Shown one piece after another: positions 21,546-32,465 of a DNA stretch of 64,000 bases. A program made the translations under genes and the position numbers. This DNA is from Siphonodentalium dalli (Eukaryota; Mollusca; Scaphopoda; Gadilida; Siphonodentaliidae). Within the stretch, counting starts at the first letter, position 1. Each line of letters opens with the position of its first letter. The notes beneath the pieces are model-generated. The model was not told where the DNA came from, did not search any database, and was given only the letters and a program-made list of their open reading frames with translations. The DNA is taken from NCBI GenBank assembly GCA_032622095.1, contig CP136066.1, positions 182,380,716-182,444,715 on the forward strand. Reading direction: 5' to 3'.

Positions 21546-21963
21546 AGCTGAGAACCTGGTGTGAATTGAACTGTGGTGGGGTCTCAAGCGATCTACCCCT
21601 ACACATTATAAACAAATGCCAGTAAATGACATAAGTAGCTTGAGGATGGATGTGATCCATCGAACCACAGAAAAATTCAACCAGGTCCACAGGTGCTAAA
21701 TGTCTGCACTATACATCTACAATTATAGATAAAAATCAATGTCCAACACCTAATTGTCATGAAATCGACATTTCTCGTACAACAACATTTTGGAACAAAG
21801 TTACATACCGGTACCTTGAATAATTAGCCTAACTAATGTAGGTACCAACCTGTGCTTTCACCATGACAAAAGATAACAAACTCTGATAATCAACACCAGA
21901 GTTACAAGGTGATATGCTCGGACAGACAGAGCCCTTGACTACCTGTACTGGTAAATGCACTCC
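21546..21963. other. Unassigned sequence
   Basis: No gene or repeat recognised. Confidence 0.4.
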
Positions 21964-22425
21964 GGGGGGGGTCAGAAAACATTTTCAGGCACGTACGCTG
22001 ATTTTTTACTTTCGACCCTTGTTGTGACCCCCACCCACCATGCGTCCAAATTTTTCCGACCATTTTTGGACACCCACCCCCTTTTAACACTAAAGCAGAT
22101 TTGCGGGGGGAATTCACTGTAAACAGCTGTATATGAATTGCTGTGCATACTATTTGTCATGGATGTTAACATTGGCATGTAAATAGGAACGGGTCATTTT
22201 GGGGTCATTCGGCCAAAAAAACATGGCTGCCAGCGGCCATCTTGGATTTCTAAATTTGCAACAAAATACAACACAATAACTGCCTGCAGTCAGTTTAGCA
22301 GTTAGAATTACATTATTTCTCTTATTCTAAGGTGTTTTAAGCCAAATTCATTGAAAAAAACAGTCAAAAAACTTGCAGGAAAAAAAATTCTGAGTTGCGG
22401 AAAAAATTGTTTGTTAGTCCCATCG
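21964..22425 (+). repeat. CCAAGATGGC-family dispersed repeat, copy 2
   Basis: Same orientation and block order as 995-1485. Begins after a G homopolymer as copy 1 does, and contains TTTTTGGACACCCACCC, CTGTAAACAGCTGTATATG and GTCATTCGGCC. Confidence 0.8.
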
Positions 22426-22429
22426 ACCA

Positions 22430-22510
22430 AACCACCCACCCAGTGACCCACCCCCCGCCCCCCGCATAAGTGCCTCTAATAAATACCCCCCCCCCTGCCC
22501 GACCCCCATA
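22430..22510. repeat. C-rich low-complexity tract
   Basis: Runs of C interrupted by CACC, CGCC and ACCC; strongly skewed to C on the plus strand compared with the neighbourhood. Confidence 0.85.
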
Positions 22511-22514
22511 GGCA

Positions 22515-22672
22515 TAATATGATAATAACATGGGAGGAACAGAGGGAACATGGACTACCGGTGTACCTACATTTAATGATAATAATATGGGAAGGACAGG
22601 AAACACCGGCTACCTTCATCTAATTACTAGTATAATAACATGGGAATATTAACAGAGGAAACATGGGCTACC
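22515..22672 (+). repeat. Imperfect tandem repeat, three units
   Basis: Three units of about 45-57 bp share ATAATAACATGGGA, an AACAGAGG/GACAGGA block and ACATGGACTACC/ACACCGGCTACC. Confidence 0.7.
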
Positions 22673-22775
22673 TTCACAGTGGTCAGTGATTTGTAACATG
22701 AGAGCAGATGGTGCATAAATCACTTAATTTTTTTTTAAGTACTGAACTAAGTGTAGCACACATGTTTTCCTCTAC

Positions 22776-22957
22776 CAACAATTAATCTGCCTTTGCTGTG
22801 ATATCGCTTAATTGTAGGAAGCCACGTAAAACCACAAATATAAAATAAATAAATGAAAGGCAGTAGCAACATTGAGTAAATTTTTTGGGGTTTTGTTGCT
22901 TTCCACAACTAAGGCGATATAACAATGAGGCCAGATCATTTGTTGTTGATGGAAACC
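22776..22957. repeat. Diverged foldback element
   Basis: The left arm (CCAACAATTAATCTGCC, then GATATCGCTTAATTGTAGGA) pairs imperfectly with the inverse of the right arm (TCCACAACTAAGGCGATAT, then GATCATTTGTTGTTGATGG). Spacer about 70 bp. Confidence 0.55.
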
Positions 22958-22999
22958 ATGCGATCTATGGTTAGTCACCTACAATAGGTAGTCACGATG

Positions 23000-23172
23000 C
23001 ACCGTCTGCACATATCATATGTAGTTATGTACTCCGCCGATCGGAAACTTTTCTTCAGGCAAGAAGTTGGACAGAGGTCGCCACATAGGAATCGAACCCA
23101 TGTCAGTCACTAGCTCAGGTCCTACAGCTTGGTGACCGGTACCGTGCTCATTGGACCACTGACCAACCCAGA
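23000..23172 (-). mobile_element. tRNA-derived SINE
   Basis: Read on the minus strand from about 23172 the sequence starts GGGTTGGTCAGTGG and carries an RNA polymerase III A-box-like TGGTCCAATGAG (23147-23158) and a B box GGTTCGATTCC (23088-23098) that matches the consensus exactly. Box spacing of about 50 bp fits a tRNA-type internal promoter. The acceptor-stem pairing of a functional tRNA is not evident, and unrelated sequence follows the B box, so a SINE head with body is more likely than a tRNA gene. The 3' limit is uncertain. Confidence 0.7.
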
Positions 23173-23548
23173 CACCACCCCCCCCCCCCAATAATAAACA
23201 ACAATGTACATATAGTATACACTGATACAACTACTATTTAAACATGAAATACATAGACGTGTGTCTCCTTAATTATGCAGCCATTGTTATTGACCCAGAA
23301 ACTCAAACCCAACAAAGCGCTCCCAAAGTTCCATTGGTTTAATTTGGAAATCCTGAAAATGAAGTAACAATATTATACACGGTACTAACTACTATGGACA
23401 AAAAAGCAGCTCAGCATTTGCGCCAAGATTTTCGAGTGTCACTGTCAGCTAATGTATTGACATCCTGTTCAAACACCGCTGATTTTTGTTTTAATAATTT
23501 TTCGACTTTCCCAAATTTTAAATCAAACTAACAACATAGGGACTGGAA
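23173..23548. other. Unassigned sequence
   Basis: A short C run at 23178-23189, otherwise nothing recognisable. Confidence 0.45.
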
Positions 23549-23550
23549 TA

Positions 23551-24056
23551 CCAGCACCGAAGCCGACCCACCCAAACTCAGTTGCGGCAGTTTCTGACAA
23601 AAAATTTGCTTTAGTATATCTGGGATAAATCGCAACCATCTTTCATACTTTGCGATAATTACTTTGCGATATCTTTGACTGATGATAAATCACAAACAAA
23701 TTTGGGTTCAAGTTTTGAAAACCCTCCAGTCACTTTCCAAATATCTATTTAAAAATACATGTTGATAAATCGCAAAACTTTGCGATAAATTGCAAACATC
23801 TTTACGATAGATCGTAAAATACTTCGCAATTTTATATAACAGAATAGCAATCATCTTTGCGATAAAAACTGTTAATTACTTTGCAAACAAATTAACATAC
23901 CTTTGTTTGTGATTTATCAGTCAAAGATAATATCGCAAAGTAATTATCGCAAAGTACCGTATGAAAGATGGTTGCGATTTATCCCAGATATACTAAAGCA
24001 AATTTTTTGTCATAAACTACCGCAACTGAGATTGGGTGTGTCGGCTTCGGCCCTGG
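23551..24056. mobile_element. Long-TIR MITE flanked by TA
   Basis: A 506-bp element with inverted arms of about 150 bp. The left arm has CCAG, ACCGAAGCCGACCCACCC, CTCAGTTGCGG, TGACAAAAAATTTGCTTTAG and ATATCTGGGATAAATCGCA; the right arm repeats these in inverse order. Ends are CCAG/CTGG inside TA (23549-23550 and 24057-24058). The core holds further GATAAATCGC/GCGATAAAT motifs. TA flanks suggest a Tc1/mariner-type mobiliser, but ATACCAG is shared beyond the TA, so the exact boundary is ambiguous. No transposase. Confidence 0.8.
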
Positions 24057-24191
24057 TATAATACACATGTATGACCTGGTTTAGCATAGAGTGGGGATTA
24101 TAATCTTCCTGAGTGTGGCACAAACTTGGCCATGCATCTAATCCTGAGTTCACATGGTTTGGGACATAATCACATTGACTGGTAACATTAA

Positions 24192-24665
24192 AGGTACTCA
24201 ATCCGATAAAACTCCTCTCAATTACTATTTCATTGGCTTCGGGGGTCAAAAATATTTGATTCGAGTCGAGGAAGTCACCCATCAAAGCTCAGATTTGTTA
24301 GATATCGATTTTAGAAATCAATTAATTTTCATTATCGGGAATATTATCTGACCCAGAACTCAGTCAAAATTGCGCTGTTATTACCACTTGATTTTAGAGT
24401 TATCCATCCTTGTCTGTTTGAATAGATTTTGGAGTACACATCCAGAGCAGATTACGGCAGTTTAAGGCAATTATTAGTACTCATCTCGAGTAAATAACAA
24501 ATTTCAAAAATCAATATTTAATAACTCTGAGCTTTGTTTGATGGGTTCCTCGACTCGAATCAAATATTTTGTACCCCCAAAGCCAAAGAAATATAGGACC
24601 ATCTGATCGGATTGTTGTTGTTGGAATCTGTTGAGATGGGGACCCTCTGTTCGGATTGAGTACCT
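24192..24665. mobile_element. TTAA-family MITE (AATCCGA ends), copy 2
   Basis: A 474-bp element with ends AGGTACTCAATCCGA and TCGGATTGAGTACCT, flanked by TTAA at 24188-24191 and 24666-24669. Subterminal inverted blocks include TTGATTCGAGTCGAGGAA paired with CCTCGACTCGAATCAA, and CATCAAAGCTCAGA paired with CTGAGCTTTGTTTGATG. Copy 1 is at 17610-18037. It has the piggyBac-like target but unusual ends starting with AGG. Confidence 0.8.
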
Positions 24666-24669
24666 TTAA

Positions 24670-25600
24670 GTTAGTTGGTATTCAGATCTCTTATAGGAAA
24701 CATGTGTTACTAAATATTTACTGGACACAGAACGAATCGTGTTATGTTCCAGGTTTTCTGCTGTGATGACTCGCTTTCACATGCCCAAGTTGTACCCAAG
24801 AACCAAGTTATCCCGACAATCTTGCAAACAATCTTCTGATGTGAACCCATCCCCTCTCATATCGACAAACCCATTTACACATCATGTCGTTCTGAGTATT
24901 TATGGAATTTTCAGGTTCAGATACCGGGTACCGGTATATAGAACCATGGTTTATGAATATATCTAGGTTATTAGGCCTGAGCATTGAGGGGCAAGGGGGG
25001 GGGGGGGTGCAAGGTGCGAATGGAATTATGCAAAATTGTGTTCTAGGTCAGATTCAAGGGGGAGGGGGTGCCATGTATTTCATCGAAAATTGTTCAAATT
25101 CAATCGTTCCCATCTAGAGGTGATCCCAAACATACATGTAGTAATGTACCCTTAAATTTTCAAAACATTTCACCAATAATTAAGAAACTGACCTTACATT
25201 CATTCCTCGCGCCAAACTAAATTTATTTTAGAGTACTGACGTCTTCAATGGTTGACGTCCCCACGTAATTCCTTGAACCAAATGATTTTTGTGTCGGTGA
25301 AATGTGCACATGGCGATCGCATAATTATCTTGCTCGAACCGAAAAGCCATTTTAATTCTTAATCGCGCACACCTTATCCATATACCATATCACGAATAAA
25401 CAGACGCTCTTTATTTGGCACGCTTAAGGAAATCGGGACCGTGGTAAATTAGAACCGATTTATTTTCAATTTCAGATTAATATTTTCCATGCGCAATATG
25501 TCAGTCTATTGTCCGATAATTTACAATGCTCAGTTGCGATACGGACGCTAGGTTTTACTGTGGTTTAAACTTACACAGCACTAGTGGCACCAAAAACTCA
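24670..25600. other. Unassigned sequence with G homopolymer
   Basis: Contains a run of G at about 24996-25007. TAAAGAGCG occurs inverted at 25405-25413. Open frames at 24739-24966 and 24902-25117 show no domain. Confidence 0.4.
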
Positions 25601-25602
25601 AC

Positions 25603-25695
25603 CGCGACCACGCGGTTGCCCGCGTTTTCAATACCGCGGCTGACCGCGTTATTACACCGCGGTCAGGCGGTATTACACCGCGGTCATACCGCATG
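25603..25695. repeat. GC-rich ACCGCGGTCA cluster
   Basis: A 93-bp island of high GC in AT-rich surroundings with repeated CCGCGG/CGCGGT motifs. The block ATTACACCGCGGTCA occurs twice at 21-22 bp spacing and the palindrome ACCGCGGT recurs. Many CpG sites. Confidence 0.8.
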
Positions 25696-25889
25696 TCAAC
25701 CTCGTTAAGGAGGGTCGATTAATTAGAGCATAGCTGTACTTCATATAATGAAAGTGTCAATGACACTGTACCTCAACTTGGAAAGGGAATAATTTAATGT
25801 GGAGCGATTAGGGGTGCGGAAAGTTGAAATGTCTAAGTAATACTAGATTATCAACATGAAGAGATACATATACCGGTACATGTATACCG

Positions 25890-27000
25890 GTATATAAAAA
25901 AGTTAAATCCAAGATGGTTACAGATGTAAAATCCAGGTGGCTAGGTTTTCCAATAAAATTAAAAAACATTTGATAGCTTCCATCTAGTAAGATCAATATC
26001 AAGATTAATATGAAGTCTGGAGATGATCGGATGAGGGAAGTGGACTGTATGGTGTGCCAAAGGATTTTGTCATGCAAAGAGTAAAATCCAAGATGGCTGC
26101 CAGTGGACACATTTTAAGACCAAATGAACCTAAAATGACTTGTTATCTACATGCCTGTGTCAACAGCCATGACAAATTTCATGATGATCCGATTAAAGGT
26201 ACGACCTGTAGCCCATGCCAAAGGATTTAGTCATGCAAAGAGTAAAATCCAAGATGGCTGCTGGCGGCCATGATTTTGGCCGAATAACCTAAAAATTACT
26301 CGATCTCATCTACATGTCAATGTCAACATCCATGACAAATTTCACAATGATCTGACAAAAGGTGCGTTCTGTAGCACGTGCCAAAGGATTTAGTCATGCA
26401 AAGTGTAAAATCCAAGATGGCTGCTGGCGGCCATGTTTTTTGGTCGAATGACTGGACAATGACTCGTTCCCATCTACATGTCATTGTCAACATTCATGAC
26501 AAATTTTATGATGATCCGACGCAAAGAGTAAAATCCAAGATAGCCAGCTGAGATAGCTGCCAGCGGCCATGTTTTTTGGCCGAATGACCCCAAAAGTACT
26601 CGTTTCCCATCTACATGTAAATATTAACATCCATGACAAATTTCATGATGATTCGACCAAAGGTACAACCTGTAGGGCGTGCCAAATAATTTAGTCATGC
26701 AAAGAGTAAAATCCAAGATGGCTGTCGACGGCCATGTTTTTTGGTCGAATGACCCCAAAATTACTCGTTCCCATCTACATGTCAATATTAACATCCATGA
26801 CAAATTTCATGATGATCAGACAAACAGTACAACCTGTAGACCGTTCTAATGGATTGAATATTGAAATCCAAGATGGCCGCTGGTGGCCATGTTTTTTTAT
26901 CCAAATGAATCATTCCGGTCTAAATGTTGATGTCAACAGCTATGTGAAATTTCATAATGATCTGACCAAAGGTACGACCTGTAGCCTGTATTGTTGACGA
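25890..27000 (+). repeat. Tandem array of CCAAGATGGC repeats, about seven units
   Basis: AAATCCAAGATGG or a variant recurs near 25907, 26086, 26246, 26406, 26529, 26707 and 26866, usually 160-178 bp apart with one shortened unit. Units continue with GCGGCCATG, GGCCGAATGACC, CATCTACATGTCAA, CATCCATGACAAATTTCAT, a GATGATCCGAC block and GTGCCAAAGGATTTAGTCAT. The same family is present inverted and longer at 995-1485 and 21964-22425. Confidence 0.92.
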
Positions 27001-27687
27001 ATTACGCACACACGCATACATGTACACACAGACGACAAAGCCATGGCAATAGCTCAAACTTTACAAAGTAAAGTTGACCTAATAATGTGGGCGGTGTAAG
27101 GCAGCGTTTGTTTGCATTTATATTATTAATCTGCATCTTTTTCAAATTTGGAATAAAACTTTTGTGGCCATTGTTTTTTGTTTGGCACAGTTTTCTATAC
27201 AAAAGTATGTATTTGATCACTATAGTACAAGCTATGGAAAAGTGAATAACAAATTAAATGAGGAATTGAGACGTCTGCCTAAATCCATCTATATTGCGCA
27301 AGCATCACATTTTCATTGATTTGTTTATCAATTGACTTGCCTCGTGACGTACCGCAGTTTCGATAAAAGTTCCATTAGACTCGGTGTTAGACTCGCTAAA
27401 AACATTCAATTTTTTTTATCGGGACTCCACGACATCATGAGCTTTCATGAGTCCAATGTGACTTTTTCGCCGGATTATCACGCAAGGGCTTTCGCCCATT
27501 TATGAATGGTGTTACGAGATGGATACTAAATGTACAAACTCGCACCCCTCGTACCATATAGCGTATACTCGCATGTTATAAATTCTCGGTTACAGTATTT
27601 TTTTTCTGCATATCTACGGCATAAAAAGCAAATAATATGCATTTCTTAATATGAATTTCATCTACAATCCTTTTTTTAACATTCCAG
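27001..27687. other. Unassigned, intron-like sequence
   Basis: No gene seen. It leads into a pyrimidine-rich acceptor at 27687. Confidence 0.4.
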
Positions 27688-27799
27688 GTTGACCGACAGA
27701 CTGCCAATAGGCAGCTTATTGTCATCTCAAATGAGCCTGAAGGAAACAACACTATCAGTATTACATGGTGGTCGGGGAGAGGATTCCGACTTATATGTA
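27688..27799 (+). CDS. Candidate exon, fibronectin-III-like first half (A)
   Basis: A 112-nt block lies between a TTTTTTTAACATTCCAG acceptor and a GTAAGC donor. In phase 0 it reads VDRQTANRQLIVISNEPEGN followed by NTISITWWSGRG. Over the first 28 codons it aligns without gaps to the exon at 36318-36430, sharing V, Q, R, I, E, E, G, I and WW, each starting directly after the acceptor. 'R-x-I-x-L ... E-G-x-x-x-I-x-V-x-WW' suits the A-C strands of a fibronectin III domain. It is one nucleotide shorter than 36318-36430 after WW, so one of the two is frameshifted. Another frame is also open. Confidence 0.5.
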
Positions 27800-27904
27800 G
27801 TAAGCACTGGGTATATTCATATTATCGCCCTCATAATCGATCTTATATTTCAAATAAAATGCCAAAATTTGCCGAATCGCTCAAATCTAATATATATTTG
27901 AGGA

Positions 27905-28110
27905 AAGTTTGTGTATGTGGGGGTGTGTATGTGTGTGAGGGTGTGTGTGCCCCCGATGAACTCGAAAACGACTCGACCGATTTCGACGAAACTTGGTACG
28001 GGCACGTAATATCACCCGGGAACTAGCATAGGCCTATCCATTTGTTCGTGCGGCTTGACCTTAAAAACTCGTATATCCGGATCCGGCCTGATTGTCGCTC
28101 GATGCCGGGA
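27905..28110. repeat. GT-rich tract and GACTCGACCGATTTCGACG segment
   Basis: A degenerate (GT)n tract precedes a segment with AACGACTCGACCGATTTCGA and GAAACTTGGTAC. I suspect this belongs to a dispersed repeat, but no second copy is present in this window. Confidence 0.3.
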
Positions 28111-28148
28111 GGATAACTCTATATTCATACGGTGATAAAAGGTAACAG

Positions 28149-28278
28149 TTTGCAGGCTATTACGAATCGTCTATCTATCCCAAAATTATAGCATTTACAA
28201 TAGATATTGTCAATTTGCAGGCTATTAAGAATCGTGTATTGATCGCAAAATATATCATTTACAATTTTTGATATATAA
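28149..28278 (+). repeat. 65-bp tandem duplication
   Basis: Two copies of TTTGCAGGCTATTA-CGAATCGT with a following CTATC/TTGATC, CAAAAT and ATCATTTACAA/AGCATTTACAA block. Confidence 0.75.
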
Positions 28279-30353
28279 ATTTTGTTACAGCTGATATTCT
28301 TAGGTCTATTGTGAATAGATTTATTTTTGTATATGCTATTATTTTTCACACACCGCTTAGTGCCAAGTCGTGTACAGTTACCCCGCTAAATTACCATCAT
28401 CTTTATGGTCTGAAATCTCATCCAAGAATCCATTTAGCTGAAATGGCTTCCAGAATGCCCGATATTGTGGTTAAAGCCGTGTACGATATTAGTGTACATG
28501 CTAAAACTGCTGTTTACATCCTTAATTATCACTAATTATTCTCAACTACAATATTTATAAATTGTACGACATTGTTGGACTTTGACGGCGAGAAAATAAT
28601 TTGTTATAATTAGTTGAAATTTACTAAATACGCACAATGCTATTTTCTTTTTACGGCAATGTGAGAATTTTCTGTGCCCCCATGCCCTGACTGCCAACGA
28701 CAACAACAACGTCTGTTTATATGATTCATAAACAATTGATACCCGGATTTCTATAAAAATGGAAATTTGGACTGAAAATCTGCAAGACTCGGAGACTTGC
28801 GGAATTAATGGAACATTTCTGAGAGTTAAATATTTTATTAAATAACTAATAAAGAGCGTTTATAAAGAGCGTTTGATCCGACAAAGTTTGCACAGGTTTG
28901 AATGACCACGTTTAACTATGACAAGACCAAAGTTAAGACCATCTTATTTTAAGACCTTGTTCGTGAAACGCACTTATGACTGAAGTTTGAACTTATGACC
29001 ATCTTAAGTCCCAACTATGTCATAAGTTGCTTTCATGAAACGGGGCCCTGGTCATAATGAATAATAAAATGAGAAGCTCGATTCTAATAGTCGGCGGTGA
29101 TTGGCTGTTTCTACTATGGTAGTCGCGGAAAGGTCAGATCATAATGAATATTAAAATGAGGGAACGTGTGACATTAAGTCAACAAAAGTTTTAAAAAGTC
29201 TGAATTATCGACAGATTTCTCCTCCATAGAAATTATTTACTGAAGATGTGTTGATTTCTATGAGAAAATAAATTATTAGCAGAAAAGAAATCCCTGAGCG
29301 CTAGATGTTTTCTATATCGTTTTGACAGATTTCAATTATAGTAAACGGTGTTGGTGTGAGTTTAGAGGAAGATATCGTCCATTTTTTTTAGACTGATCAA
29401 ACCTGGAATATACGTTCTCCACAGACAATATTCGGTGGTTAAACATTTCTCAAATGCTATCCATATGGATGGTTCTGGTCGGTGTTTATGGTATTGATTG
29501 AAAGATGAATTCTTCGCAGATTCAACCGTGCCTATATCGTTAGCATTACTAGGATGAATGGGCTAAATTTGTGCGAATCCCGAACGATGGTAAACATGTA
29601 AAGTTCTAGTTATCCTTGTCTATATTATATACCATTAACGTGAAGCAGCCGCGTATATATAAGTGGCGTATATGGGCAGCGCAAAAGGCGGTGGAGCGCG
29701 TTACAGGCACCTGTGGTTCTCCCCATATGGTCAACGCAGGCCAGCCGCAATAGCAGAACTTGCATTTGAATGGCCAAGATATGCTGCTGTAACAGTTTGA
29801 AGTTATCAGTCTCGATAACGCTTTTTATTAACAAATTATACCCCATTCATTCAAACAGGTGGGGTTAGTCGTTTTGTTGTGCGTGTTTTTTTTTAACTTC
29901 GTCCTGTCCGCCCTATAATTGCACAGCACTGGAAACTGCGTTAATAGGTAGCAGTCTCGACTTATCCCCCACTTATTTTATCAGTTTCACTCTTATAAGC
30001 TACACTATGTCTGACATTCGTATCAATTCCGAGTTTACTTGAAATTCGAATATCAATATTCGAAATTAAATTCAACCAGTGTGACTTACACTGTTCTGAT
30101 TATCTCAACCGTCGCCATCTATAAACCGCCCGTTCTCATTAGTCTAAAAGTTTTCTAAAGAAAAAATGGGGGAAATTTTATATGTGCTTGTAGCTTCGTG
30201 TGGACAGGCCACCAACTTGCAGTTGATTTGATAATTTTGCGGCATCTCCTTACTTCACGTCGGATCGGATGTGCGTAATATCATAACCCACAATAGCAAC
30301 CCCCATCTACCTACAACATCTACTATCAATCAGTATCATGGTTGGTATACTCA
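28279..30353. other. Unassigned sequence with MITE-like pieces
   Basis: AATAAAGAGCGTTTAT at 28848-28863 overlaps a second TAAAGAGCG at 28863. At 28905-29050 a piece with GACCATCTTAAGTCCCAACT and TTTCATGAAACGGGGCCC is the inverse of a segment in the 30.7/32.8-kb duplication (AGTTTCATGAAAATGACC, AGTTGGGATTTAAGATGG), probably a decayed MITE. A 36-bp block (GATATTAGTGTACATGCTAA onward) at 28486 recurs at 31287. No exon recognised. Confidence 0.45.
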
Positions 30354-31117
30354 AATTGGCGCTCAAATGAATCGGCTCCATCGTGAATTTGCATTCAACA
30401 TATCGGATTTAATATGACTAAATATTGCCGTACATGCAAGAATTTTTTTCTCGACTATATGTATATACAAGCGTCTCACTTTTTTAACCTTTCAAACTGT
30501 TCTATTGTAGCTGCACAATACATAATATAGCTGAAGGACGGAAACGCAGTGGGGAAGAAAGAAAATTGCAAAGCTAACTAGGATTCGGTTCGCGATTCAC
30601 GGTAATTAGAACGGTTTCAAGTGTCAATTTAGCTAGTATACTAAAATAACATTAATGTTGAACTGTATATAACCTAAACTCTGTATATATCTGGACCAGT
30701 TTCATGAAAATGACCTAGTTGGGATTTAAGATGGTCATGACTTCAAACTTCAGTTATAAGTTCGTATTGCAAAAAAGATCCAAATTTACGTCTTAACGTT
30801 GGTCTTGAGACATTTATCTCTGGAGTGAGGTCTGTTAAGATAATCTAAGATTAACGCGCAACTTATAATCCGCTAATTATTCGGAAAGATATGACATCTA
30901 ATATATGTATAATATTATAAACCAACTTAACTTAATGTCACGGAGGGATCTTTCAGACATGTTAGTAATTAATAACAACTGACGTGCTGATAGGGATGTG
31001 AACATGATTACGCGATTTGTGGGGTTACCATTTAGAACTGTAAACCACTGAGATCCGACTATACATTTCTAACTGTTGTAAAAGTCTCCATTTTCAGACA
31101 TATACATGATTTGTTTT
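30354..31117 (+). repeat. 0.77-kb direct duplication, copy 1
   Basis: Matches 32466-33236 (offset 2,112 bp at the start) with scattered small changes, from AATTGGCGCTCAAATGAATC to GTCTCCATTTTCAGACAT. Non-coding in both copies. Confidence 0.92.
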
Positions 31118-31489
31118 AAATGTAGACATGACTCATTCCAGCAACTAAATTATGCCCACTTAACTCATCCTGTGCCAGCGACAAATATGTCGCTCGAAGG
31201 GCACCTTTCATATGCCGGCGACGTATATATCCGTCGCCCAGAACATCTCGTTTAAAAACATGCGGCACTAGCCGAAAAAAATGTTTCGATATTAGTGTAC
31301 ATGCTAAAACTGCTGTTTACATGGACCCTATCTCATTTATGAGATCTTATTATAAATATTTAATTCAAATATATTATGTGTTCAAAACACATTGCGTATT
31401 AATCGGTCCCATGATATATAATATTGTATAATATTTTAAACGACGTGCAAACTTAAACTACTAGCATAATTTTCTCGTCCTCTTTTCAG
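31118..31489. other. Unassigned sequence
   Basis: Small imperfect hairpins around AGCGACAAATATGTCGCT (31178) and GGCGACGTATATATCCGTCG (31217). No gene. Confidence 0.45.
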
Positions 31490-31551
31490 CCCAAACAGAC
31501 AGGACAAAGCACAACTAGGCGAGCATTTATTTTGGAATCGGATGAAAACGG
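31490..31551 (+). CDS. Candidate small exon, possibly fibronectin-III-like
   Basis: A 62-nt block lies between a TCCTCTTTTCAG acceptor and a GTAAGT donor. Phase 0 reads PKQTGQSTTRRAFILESDEN; TRR-x-FIL-x-S-x-E-x-G resembles the start of the exons at 27688 and 36318. Short and open in more than one frame, so support is mainly the splice signals. Confidence 0.35.
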
Positions 31552-32465
31552 GTAAGTAGCATGTAACTATACATTGATTATATGCCCGATCTCGCACAGG
31601 GAACCAAAGTCTGTATAAATTAAGCATGGATAAACTGAACTGGCACATTAATGAAAGGTATACATTCCCTAGTGTGTTATACAGTACTAGCAGGTTAGCT
31701 CGCCACTGGCGTGTTTCGTCTGAAACATGTCATTGTTTAATTCATTTTATTTAATTAATTTTTTTAAGTTAATTGTTTTACTTTTTAAATATATATATAT
31801 ATTTTTTTAATGAGTTACTTCTGCCGTTTTAATTTTTTAATTTAATTTTTTGGTGTTTTAATGAGTCAATTCTGCCTTTTTAATCAAGATTTCTAAAAAG
31901 TACCACTATCGGAACTTTTTTGTACCACGTCATGAGATTTTATGGCCACCGACAAAGAGATCGACACGGTTATCATAAATCTGTCTTGATTGTTGTCGGC
32001 AGCCACGATAATAGCCATTAGTCCAGTTTAGCTTCCGAGATAATATTGCACCAAACATATCGGGAATCGTAACCCTTGCGTTGCGGAAATCCTAACGCCA
32101 TCCCTAGTATATAAATCAAGACTAAATAATGTGTTAATATTACAATTTGAACATTTCAAACTAATCAACATTCAACCAATGTTAGGATGAGACACGAATT
32201 AAATGGTAGCCTTGTACACGTGTTAGCCATTACTACACAGCACAATATCTACGAAATTTATATCCTAACTCTATAAAACGTCATGGGTTTTGCGATTTGC
32301 CTAAAACATTTTAAATATGGCCAACAAAATCGGAAACGGCTTTCTGATTAACCCGTTAAAATGTTTAAGCGATACGAGCTCGCACTCAACTGTTAGTTTT
32401 CGTTTTCCTATTATACATTTGAATTGATTTCGGCAGGCACATATCTTTTCTTCATTCTCTATTTG
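31552..32465. other. Spacer of the 0.77-kb duplication
   Basis: AT-rich with an (AT)n/T-rich stretch at about 31740-31860. No gene recognised. Confidence 0.45.

Noticed and set aside
23088-23172. Functional tRNA gene
   Set aside because: Internal promoter boxes are present but no paired acceptor stem is evident and a non-tRNA body follows; SINE preferred.
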